Positions 1 to 5,138 of a stretch of 6,806 nt of DNA are shown here, in pieces. Under the pieces are notes generated by a model that searched no databases, had not been told where the DNA came from, and saw only the letters and a list, made by a program, of their open reading frames with translations. How positions within the stretch are numbered: position 1 is the stretch's first letter; every line of letters starts with the position of its first letter. A program made the position numbers and the translations under genes. Source of the stretch: Pontiella desulfatans (GTDB lineage Bacteria; Verrucomicrobiota; Kiritimatiellia; Kiritimatiellales; Pontiellaceae); contig JARFRL010000127.1 of the NCBI GenBank assembly GCA_029287275.1, positions 1 to 6,806 on the forward strand, read 5' to 3'.

Positions 1-1182
1 GCTCAACTCGCCGCTCAAAAAGGGTATTCCGTGACGGGCTCCGACCGCGCCCATGATCCGGAAAACGAACTATTCCAAAACCTGGAACAACTCGGCGTGA
101 TCATCCATCCGCAGGACGGATCCGGTATTGACGCGGCCACGAACCAGATCGTGTTCAGCACCGCCATCGAATCCGACAATCCCGAACTGGTCAAGGGCCG
201 CTCCCTAGGCATACCAAGCCTGCACCGCGCCGAGTTTTTGAGCGAACTGATTGGAGACGACGAACTGATCGCGGTGGCGGGCACCGCGGGGAAAACGACG
301 ACCACCGGTCTGTTGGGATGGATCTTCGAATGCCTGGGCCGCGATCCATCCGTCTATAACGGCGCGGCGGTGCTAAATTGGAAAACGGGCGCGGCGCTCG
401 GCAACGTCCGCGCCGGAAACTCCAATCTATGGATCATCGAGGCCGACGAATCCGACCAGTCGTTTCTGCGATTCCATCCCACCCACTCCATCATCACCAA
501 CATCAGCAAAGACCACTACGAACTCGACGAGCTCCACGCGATGTTCGATCAATTTGAGCGGCAGACCTCGAAAACAACGATCCGCGGCGATCAGCTGGCG
601 CCCGTGGAGCTGCCCGTTCCCATGATGGGAAAACACAACGAGGAGAACGCTCGCTGCGCGGTCGCCCTGTGCGAAGCGCTCGGCATGGACGCCGCGGAGG
701 TCCGCGCGGCACTTTCCCGCTTCAAGGGAATCGAGCGGCGGCTGGAAGTCGCGGGCAAGGTCGCCGGCGTCACGGTGATCGACGATTACGCGCACAATCC
801 CGCCAAAATCGCCGCGGCGCTCTCGGCGGTCGCCGATGAGTTTGAAACCGTTCACGCCTACTGGCGGCCACACGGCTTCAAGCCGCTCGCTCAAGGACTG
901 GACGACTTCGCGGACGTGTTTTCGAAACATTGGAAGCCGCGCGGCGGATCCATCTTCGTGCTTCCGGTCTACTACGCCGGCGGAACCGTTGATAAAGCGA
1001 TCGACTCCGACGCGCTGGTTGACCGATTGAATTCGTCTGGCGTTCCGGCCGTGTTCGCGCCAGATTACGATGCGTTACAGAGCGAACTCACGCGCCGCGC
1101 CCAACCGGGCGACGCGATATTAGGAATGGGCGCGCGCGATCCCGAACTGCCGAGATTCGCCAAAAAACTGATAGCCGAATGA
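1..1182 (+). CDS. Mur ligase, UDP-N-acetylmuramate--alanine ligase (MurC/Mpl) type, 5' end outside window
   Basis: This cytoplasmic ATP-dependent ligase would join L-alanine (MurC) or a peptide (Mpl) to UDP-MurNAc in peptidoglycan synthesis or recycling. The reading frame is open from base 1, and the GYSVTGSD stretch at 22-45 matches the N-terminal Rossmann-like domain, so the true start lies upstream and the GTG at 31 is internal. Counting from codon 31, the P-loop GTAGKTTTT is at residues 84-92, EADESD at 137-142, the DH pair at 161-162, KHNEENA at 201-207, GIERRLE at 233-239 and DDYAHNP at 251-257. The C-terminal part (WRPHGFKPL, PVYYAGG) aligns better with MurC than with Mpl. Two oddities: the usual P-loop histidine (GTHGKT) is alanine, and about 55 residues that MurC normally has between the DH region and the HN motif are missing. 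The known neighbours are not cell-division-cluster genes, which leaves MurC, Mpl or a divergent paralogue open. Confidence 0.88.
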   Translation, partial: AQLAAQKGYSVTGSDRAHDPENELFQNLEQLGVIIHPQDGSGIDAATNQIVFSTAIESDNPELVKGRSLGIPSLHRAEFLSELIGDDELIAVAGTAGKTTTTGLLGWIFECLGRDPSVYNGAAVLNWKTGAALGNVRAGNSNLWIIEADESDQSFLRFHPTHSIITNISKDHYELDELHAMFDQFERQTSKTTIRGDQLAPVELPVPMMGKHNEENARCAVALCEALGMDAAEVRAALSRFKGIERRLEVAGKVAGVTVIDDYAHNPAKIAAALSAVADEFETVHAYWRPHGFKPLAQGLDDFADVFSKHWKPRGGSIFVLPVYYAGGTVDKAIDSDALVDRLNSSGVPAVFAPDYDALQSELTRRAQPGDAILGMGARDPELPRFAKKLIAE

Positions 1183-1991
1183 AAAACACGTTGACGATAG
1201 AAAGCCCGAAGAATCCCCGCGTCAAAGCCGCGGTGAGGCTTCGGAAAAGTAAGAACCGCGCCGAGGCCCGCCAAACCATCGTGGAAGGTCGCCGCGAAAT
1301 CAGCCGCGCTTTTGATAGTGGTTGGACGTTCAACGAACTCTACTATTGTCCGGAGTTGTATCTCGCGGTCGACGAGGACTTACTCGTTCAAAAAATCGCG
1401 CGGAGCGGAATCCCCGCGTTCCGATGCTCGGAGGCCGCCTTCCGAAAAATGTCTTACCGCGATACGCCGGACGGCCTGATGGCGCTCTCGCCGCTCGTTG
1501 GAAAATCCCTCGACGAGCTGGACCTCCCGGAAAACCCGTTGCTGCTGATCGCGGAAGATCTCGAAAAACCGGGAAACCTCGGCACGATCCTGCGGACGGC
1601 CGACGCGACCGGAGTCGACGCCGTCATCGCCTGCGATCATAAAACCGATCTCAGCAATCCGAACGTGATCCGCGCCAGCATCGGAACCCTCTTTTTCATG
1701 CCCGTCGCGGAGGCCACCACCAAGGAAACCTTCGAGTGGCTCGCCAAAAAAGGTATTCAATCGCTCGCCGCGGTTCCCGGAGCTGAGCGGGAATACACGG
1801 AAATCGACATGAAGGGCGGCACCGCGATCGTCGTCGGGGCCGAAGACGTGGGATTGACCGAGGCTTGGAAGGCCGGCGCGGACTGGAAGGTGGGTATTCC
1901 CATGTTGGGAAAAAACGATTCCCTGAACGTCTCCACGGCCGCGGCGATTCTCCTCTATGAGGCGGTTCGTCAGCGCCGCATCGCGCGCTAG
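1179..1991 (+). CDS. TrmH/SpoU-family RNA 2'-O-ribose methyltransferase
   Basis: This SAM-dependent enzyme methylates a ribose 2'-OH in rRNA or tRNA; the sequence does not show which RNA. Residues 1-105 match the SpoU substrate-binding domain (ESPKNPRVKAAVRL near the N-terminus, then IVEGRREI). The knotted SPOUT catalytic domain follows from about residue 120. Motif 1 spans 130-142 with N133 and the catalytic-type R139. Motif 2 is GAEDVGL at 220-226. Motif 3 runs from IPM at 240 through SLNVS at 248-252 to YEAVRQR. Its length of 270 residues is normal for RlmB/TsnR-like members. The ATG shares the sequence ATGA with the stop codon of the upstream Mur ligase gene and has no Shine-Dalgarno sequence of its own, so reinitiation or coupled translation is likely. 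The family assignment is secure; RlmB versus another SPOUT methyltransferase is not resolved. Confidence 0.93.
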   Translation: MKNTLTIESPKNPRVKAAVRLRKSKNRAEARQTIVEGRREISRAFDSGWTFNELYYCPELYLAVDEDLLVQKIARSGIPAFRCSEAAFRKMSYRDTPDGLMALSPLVGKSLDELDLPENPLLLIAEDLEKPGNLGTILRTADATGVDAVIACDHKTDLSNPNVIRASIGTLFFMPVAEATTKETFEWLAKKGIQSLAAVPGAEREYTEIDMKGGTAIVVGAEDVGLTEAWKAGADWKVGIPMLGKNDSLNVSTAAAILLYEAVRQRRIAR

Positions 1992-2065
1992 CCGCCCCCT
2001 TCGCGAAAAAAAAGATTCTAAAACTGAACGTGAACGCTCTCGCCTTGTCCTATTGCGCTAAAGAG

Positions 2066-2094
2066 TTGCCGTAACGAGCCTCCATGAATAAGAT
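2066..2094 (+). promoter_or_regulatory. Candidate sigma70-type promoter for the small RHH gene
   Basis: TTGCCG (2066-2071) and TAAGAT (2089-2094) are separated by 17 nt, with 4 of 6 matches to each consensus box. They sit at the edge of a very AT-rich stretch: only 7 of the 47 bases at 2084-2130 are G or C. Transcription would start near 2101, leaving a leader of about 70 nt before the strong ribosome binding site. The rest of the 1992-2171 gap shows no other gene. It contains a tandem TGAACG pair at 2025-2036. The promoter is inferred from box matching alone. Confidence 0.4.
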
Positions 2095-2111
2095 TTAATT
2101 ATTCTAAATAT

Positions 2112-2123
2112 TTTATTGATAAA
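2112..2123. repeat. AT-rich inverted repeat, possible operator
   Basis: TTTAT-TG-ATAAA is a perfect 5-bp inverted repeat around a 2-bp centre. It lies just downstream of the candidate promoter and upstream of the RHH-like gene. RHH regulators often bind short inverted repeats in their own promoters, so autoregulation is possible. In such AT-rich DNA the repeat could also be chance. Confidence 0.25.
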
Positions 2124-2155
2124 TGACAGTTCATGGATATCATTCACATAAAGCG

Positions 2156-2164
2156 AAAGGAGGT
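2156..2164 (+). promoter_or_regulatory. Near-perfect Shine-Dalgarno sequence that fixes the small-gene start
   Basis: AAAGGAGGT is followed by a 7-nt spacer and the ATG at 2172. It matches the anti-SD complement at 8 of 9 positions. This makes 2172 the start rather than the in-frame ATG at 2133, which lies upstream of the SD. No other gene in the window has a comparable ribosome binding site correctly spaced from an ATG. Confidence 0.85.
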
Positions 2165-2171
2165 AGACCAG

Positions 2172-2351
2172 ATGGCTACCAATCCGGCAGGAAAAGGAAC
2201 GAAAACCATTGGCATCAACATGAAATTGGAGATGGCCAAAGAGCTCGAGAGACGCGCCTCGTCGATGCAGCTATCAACTGGAGCGTACTGCAAAATCATC
2301 CTCGGAGAATGGATTCGATCAGGTAAGAAACTGAAACTCCAGGAATCTTAA
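2172..2351 (+). CDS. Small ribbon-helix-helix-like (CopG/Arc-type) protein, 59 aa
   Basis: The 59-residue product starts MATNPAGKGTKTIGINMKLE. A short beta strand (KTIGINM, residues 11-17) leads into an amphipathic helix (19-32), then a turn with LST at 34-36, then a second helix (37-49, containing YCKIILGEWI). This matches the strand-helix-helix layout of CopG/Arc/MetJ-type DNA-binding dimers, in which the strand contacts the major groove. The DNA-binding role and dimerisation are inferred. A basic tail (RSGKKLKLQ) follows. The gene stands alone between a candidate promoter and a strong terminator. No toxin gene is adjacent, so a toxin-antitoxin module is not supported. Its G+C content is 47% (85 of 180 bases), clearly below that of the flanking genes. 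The strong SD predicts high translation. The target is unknown. Confidence 0.75.
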   Translation: MATNPAGKGTKTIGINMKLEMAKELERRASSMQLSTGAYCKIILGEWIRSGKKLKLQES

Positions 2352-2376
2352 CACGTTCAAAAAGCAATCGACCGAG

Positions 2377-2415
2377 AAACCGGCGACCCTATTCGGGGTG
2401 GCCGGTTTTTCTTTC
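2377..2415 (+). terminator. Strong intrinsic terminator after the RHH-like gene
   Basis: AAACCGGC (2377-2384) pairs perfectly with GCCGGTTT (2401-2408). After a single G/G mismatch (2385/2400), ACCC (2386-2389) pairs with GGGT (2396-2399), closing a 6-nt loop. The stem runs directly into a T-rich tail, TTTTTCTTT. It begins 25 nt after the stop codon at 2351 and would end the small transcript cleanly. Confidence 0.9.
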
Positions 2416-2446
2416 GTCCAAAACAGCCGTTTGGCATGGTTCCTCA

Positions 2447-3382
2447 ATGTCCGAGAAAAATCATTTTTCCATCGTCGGAACCGGCGCGGTCGGCGGTCTG
2501 TACGGAGGCCTCCTTCAGCGGGCCGGCTTCAACGCCCACTTCTTGCTGCGCGGCGATTATGAGCACGTACGCGCAAACGGACTCGAGATCGAAACACCGC
2601 TGGGCGATTTCGCGCTTCCCACGGTAAACGCCTACAACGACCCGCGAGACATGCCGCGCTGCGACGTCGTGATCGTCTCGCTGAAAACCACGGGGAACGC
2701 CGCGCTTAAAACCATTCTCCCTCACCTATTGAAAGACGACGGCATCGCGCTCACCCTTCAGAACGGACTTGGAAGCGAGGAAGAGATCGCGCAAATCGTT
2801 GGTCCGGACCGCGTGATGGGTGGACTCTGTTTTCTTTGCTCCAACAAAGTCGGGCCGGGACACGTTCGGCATCTGGACTACGGACTGATCACCCTTGGAG
2901 AATATCGCGCCGATGGTCGGCCGGGAGGCGTCACGCCGCGCCTCGAAAAACTGGGCGCTCAATTGAGCGCGGCCGACATCCCCGTCAAACTGATCGACGA
3001 TCTCCCCCTCGCCCGTTGGAAGAAGCTGGTTTGGAACGTTCCGTTCAATGGGCTTTCCGTCACGCGGAACCAACTGACGGACGAGCTGATCCGCGACCCG
3101 GAATGCCGAGCGCTGTGCGAACGACTGATGCGCGAAGTCGCCGCCGCGGCCACGGCGGTCGCGCGCCCCATCGAAAACGCCTTCATTGAAAAAATGATCG
3201 CGGACACCGAGCGCATGGCGCCCTACGCGCCCAGCATGAAACTGGATTTCGACCGCGGCGCCCCGATGGAAATCGAGGCGATTTACGGAGCGCCCCTTCG
3301 CGCCGCCGCCGCGGCGGGCGTCGACATGCCCGAGACCAGAAAACTGCGCGAACAGCTTAAGCGCCTCAACCCCGTTGTTTAG
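2447..3382 (+). CDS. panE: 2-dehydropantoate 2-reductase (ketopantoate reductase) family
   Basis: This cytoplasmic NADPH-dependent enzyme would reduce 2-dehydropantoate to pantoate for pantothenate and coenzyme A synthesis. The N-terminal Rossmann fold shows GTGAVGGLYGG at residues 11-21, followed by SLK (K80) and QNGL (105-108). The C-terminal helical domain has WKKLVWNVPFN (191-201), where K193 lines up with the catalytic lysine of PanE. The segment at 262-281 (SMKLDFDRG then EIEAIYG) carries the expected acidic residue E275. Its length of 311 residues is typical. No other pantothenate gene is nearby, and ApbA/PanE paralogues acting on other 2-oxo acids exist, so the substrate is less certain than the family. 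The ATG at 2447 has no clear SD and no in-frame start precedes it back to the terminator. The gap to the terminator is about 31 nt, leaving little room for a promoter. Confidence 0.88.
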   Translation: MSEKNHFSIVGTGAVGGLYGGLLQRAGFNAHFLLRGDYEHVRANGLEIETPLGDFALPTVNAYNDPRDMPRCDVVIVSLKTTGNAALKTILPHLLKDDGIALTLQNGLGSEEEIAQIVGPDRVMGGLCFLCSNKVGPGHVRHLDYGLITLGEYRADGRPGGVTPRLEKLGAQLSAADIPVKLIDDLPLARWKKLVWNVPFNGLSVTRNQLTDELIRDPECRALCERLMREVAAAATAVARPIENAFIEKMIADTERMAPYAPSMKLDFDRGAPMEIEAIYGAPLRAAAAAGVDMPETRKLREQLKRLNPVV

Positions 3383-3408
3383 ACGGAGTTGCAATTAGCT
3401 GGAGAATC

Positions 3409-3438
3409 AGGGATAACCCTCGGCGTTAAAAGCGAGGG
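3409..3438 (+). promoter_or_regulatory. Leader with two competing hairpins, one hiding the SD
   Basis: CCCTCG (3417-3422) pairs perfectly with CGAGGG (3433-3438) across a 10-nt loop. The right arm contains the GAGGGA ribosome binding site (3434-3439) of the ATG at 3442. The same CCCT (3417-3420) can instead pair with AGGG (3409-3412) across ATAA, which would free the SD. The two pairings are directly visible; a regulatory role is inference. A weak promoter match also lies here (TTGCAA 3389-3394, 17 nt, GATAAC 3412-3417). If it were used, the upstream arm would not be transcribed. Confidence 0.35.
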
Positions 3439-3441
3439 AAC

Positions 3442-4104
3442 ATGATTAATCTGGATTACACGGAACACGAAGTGATCGCGACGCGCGTCATCAACGACGA
3501 CTTGTTCGAACTGGTCGTTGATCGTGGCGGGATGGCGTTCATTCCGGGCGATTGCGTCGCGATTTATACCGATCAGGACAAGTCGCGGCCGTACAGCATC
3601 GCGTCGGGTTCAAACGAAGCGGAGCTGCGCTTCGTTATTCGCGAGATGGATGGCGGCGAAGTGTCTCCATGGCTGAAAAACCGCGCGCCTGATGACCGCG
3701 TGAAAATCACGCCGCCTTTCGGATGGTTCCGGCCGGGGCAGGACATCGGCGACGCGCCGTTCGCCTTCATCGCGACCGGAACCGGAATCGCGCCGTTCCT
3801 TTCCTATCTGAACACGTTTGAAAAACCGCCCGTCCAATGCCTGTATGGCGTTCGCCGCGAGGCCGACGCCATCGGGTTTTCCGCGCTGCGGGAATTCTGC
3901 CCCGCCCAGCTGGCGGTTTCGCGGGAAAAAACGGACCACCATCACGGCCGGCTGACCGACCTGTTGGACGCGCTTCCGCTGGACGCCGAAACGCATTATT
4001 ACAGCTGCGGACTGGAAAGCATGGTGAACGAGGTCTCCGAATGGCTGCGAAATCGAGGGGTGGAACTCTCCCGCGTGCACCGGGAAGTGTTCTTTCACGG
4101 CTAG
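3442..4104 (+). CDS. Ferredoxin reductase-like FAD/NAD(P)H oxidoreductase
   Basis: This is a compact flavoprotein of the ferredoxin-NADP reductase superfamily, 220 residues, that would move electrons between NAD(P)H and a protein or small acceptor. The FAD-binding beta-barrel has RPYSIAS at 49-55 and GGEVSPWL at 71-78, the latter matching the flavin phosphate-binding turn. PFG at 92-94 leads to the nucleotide-binding half, with ATGTGIAPFLS at 111-121 and YSCGLESMV at 187-195. The chain ends REVFFHG, a common FNR-type tail near the flavin. There is no CxxxxCxxC cluster motif, so no fused [2Fe-2S] domain, and no membrane segment. The partner is unknown; a ferredoxin-NADP reductase role is the simplest guess. 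It follows the PanE-like gene by 59 nt and may be co-transcribed with it. Confidence 0.85.
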   Translation: MINLDYTEHEVIATRVINDDLFELVVDRGGMAFIPGDCVAIYTDQDKSRPYSIASGSNEAELRFVIREMDGGEVSPWLKNRAPDDRVKITPPFGWFRPGQDIGDAPFAFIATGTGIAPFLSYLNTFEKPPVQCLYGVRREADAIGFSALREFCPAQLAVSREKTDHHHGRLTDLLDALPLDAETHYYSCGLESMVNEVSEWLRNRGVELSRVHREVFFHG

Positions 4105-4160
4105 TTTTTTTTCTTATTGTTCGTTGAACTTGTCGCCCGCCACCGCTAAACACCTGCGTC

Positions 4161-5138
4161 ATGAAATCAATCGTCGTATGCGCGCTATATAAATTCGTCA
4201 CGTTGGACGACCATGAAGCCCTCCGCGAACCGCTATTGGAGCTTATGGCGGAGCACGAAATCCGCGGCACGCTGCTGTTGGCCGAAGAGGGCGTCAACGG
4301 AACCGTCGCGGGTGAGCGCGCCGCGATCGACGCGCTGCTGGCCCATCTCAAATCCGACCCGCGGCTCGCGGATCTGGATCACAAGGAGTCGCTTGACGAC
4401 GAGAATCCATTCTACCGCGCCAAAGTGCGTCTCAAGAAAGAGATCGTCACGCTCGGCGTCGAAGGAATCGACCCGCGGCGCTCGGTCGGAACCTACGTGG
4501 AGCCGGAGGAGTGGAACGATCTGATCAGCGATCCCGACACCGTGCTGATCGACACGCGCAACGAGTATGAAATCGGCATCGGAACGTTTCGGAACGCGGT
4601 GAATCCCAACACGGAAACCTTCCGCGAATTTCCGGAGTACGTGAAGGAACATCTCGATCCGAAAAAAACCGCGAAGGTCGCCATGTTCTGCACCGGCGGC
4701 ATACGCTGCGAGAAATCAACCGCCTATCTCAAGCAGCTCGGCTTCGAGAACGTATACCACCTCAAAGGGGGCGTGTTGAAATATCTGGAAGAAGTCCCCG
4801 AGGAAAAATCAATGTGGGAAGGCGAATGCTTTGTTTTCGACAACCGCGTCTCCGTTGGGCACGGCTTGGTTAAGGGCGAACACGATCAGTGCCACGCCTG
4901 CCGCGTTCCGATCACCGAGGAGGACAAGCGGAGCCCGCTCTATGAAAAAGGCGTCAGCTGTCCGCGCTGCCACGCCGCCTACACCGCCGAGCGCAAGGCG
5001 CGGTTCAAGGAACGCGAGCGACAGATCGCGCTCGCTCGAGAGCGCGGCGAAAACCACATCGGCGACGCCGCCAACCAGACCGCCGAAAAACGGCGCGCGC
5101 GGAAACGCCTTTTGAAAGAACGGGCCTCAGCCCAGTAG
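4161..5138 (+). CDS. trhO: tRNA uridine(34) hydroxylase, rhodanese-domain protein TrhO (YceA family)
   Basis: TrhO hydroxylates U34 of certain tRNAs, the first step toward the 5-oxyacetyl or 5-methoxy wobble modifications. Residues 1-100 form the N-terminal acylphosphatase-like domain (TLLLAEEGVNGTVAG at 37-51). A rhodanese domain follows, with VLIDTRNEYEIGIG at 128-141 and the active loop CTGGIRCEKS at 177-186. C177 is at the rhodanese active position and C183 is the second family cysteine. A probable zinc site is made by C244, C247, C267 and C270, with the conserved SPLYEKGVSCPRC between them. The last 50 residues are charged and K/R/E-rich. The length of 325 is normal. No SD precedes the ATG; the only nearby signals are TTGAAC (4124-4129) and TAAACA (4147-4152), which would give a nearly leaderless mRNA. 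The 3' end overlaps the convergent comEC gene by 12 bp. Confidence 0.93.
   Translation: MKSIVVCALYKFVTLDDHEALREPLLELMAEHEIRGTLLLAEEGVNGTVAGERAAIDALLAHLKSDPRLADLDHKESLDDENPFYRAKVRLKKEIVTLGVEGIDPRRSVGTYVEPEEWNDLISDPDTVLIDTRNEYEIGIGTFRNAVNPNTETFREFPEYVKEHLDPKKTAKVAMFCTGGIRCEKSTAYLKQLGFENVYHLKGGVLKYLEEVPEEKSMWEGECFVFDNRVSVGHGLVKGEHDQCHACRVPITEEDKRSPLYEKGVSCPRCHAAYTAERKARFKERERQIALARERGENHIGDAANQTAEKRRARKRLLKERASAQ
5086..5110 (-). terminator. Candidate comEC terminator inside the 3' end of trhO
   Basis: Read on the minus strand, GGCG (5109-5106) pairs with CGCC (5095-5092) across a 10-nt loop. One G and a run of five T (5090-5086) follow. It sits about 17 nt past the comEC stop, opposite trhO coding sequence. 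The stem is short, so this is a suggestion only. An overlapping alternative hairpin involving CGCCG and CGGCG around the T run is also possible. Confidence 0.3.

Noticed and set aside
427..930. Long minus-strand open frame opposite the Mur ligase gene
   Set aside because: It is a shadow of G+C-rich codons. It has no recognisable motifs and the plus-strand frame carries all Mur ligase motifs.
1981..2013. TCGCG...CGCGA hairpin followed by eight A after the methyltransferase gene
   Set aside because: A plus-strand intrinsic terminator needs a T run, and here the run is A. On the minus strand the T run would come before the hairpin. It is not a terminator in either direction.
2133..2171. Longer 72-residue version of the RHH-like protein starting at 2133
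   Set aside because: The near-perfect SD at 2156-2164 lies inside that extension and directs translation to 2172.
2172..2351. RHH protein as the antitoxin of a toxin-antitoxin pair
   Set aside because: No toxin-sized gene follows. A strong terminator and then an unrelated metabolic gene come next.
2726..3394. 222-codon minus-strand open frame opposite the PanE-like gene
   Set aside because: Its composition is typical of an antisense shadow (Arg-, Gly- and Val-rich) with no known domain, and the plus-strand gene is clear.
4072..4115. Run of eight T right after the flavin oxidoreductase stop codon, as a possible terminator
   Set aside because: Only a short, bulged stem (CGTG/CACG) precedes it. 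There is no convincing GC-rich hairpin, so it was not listed.
4119..4129. GTTC-GTT-GAAC inverted repeat upstream of trhO, considered as an SOS-type box
   Set aside because: The half-sites are in the opposite order to the GAAC...GTTC LexA/DinR box and the spacing is too short.
3767..4351. 194-codon minus-strand open frame spanning the oxidoreductase-trhO gap
   Set aside because: It crosses two well-supported plus-strand genes and is low-complexity Arg/Pro/Ser-rich, so it was treated as spurious.
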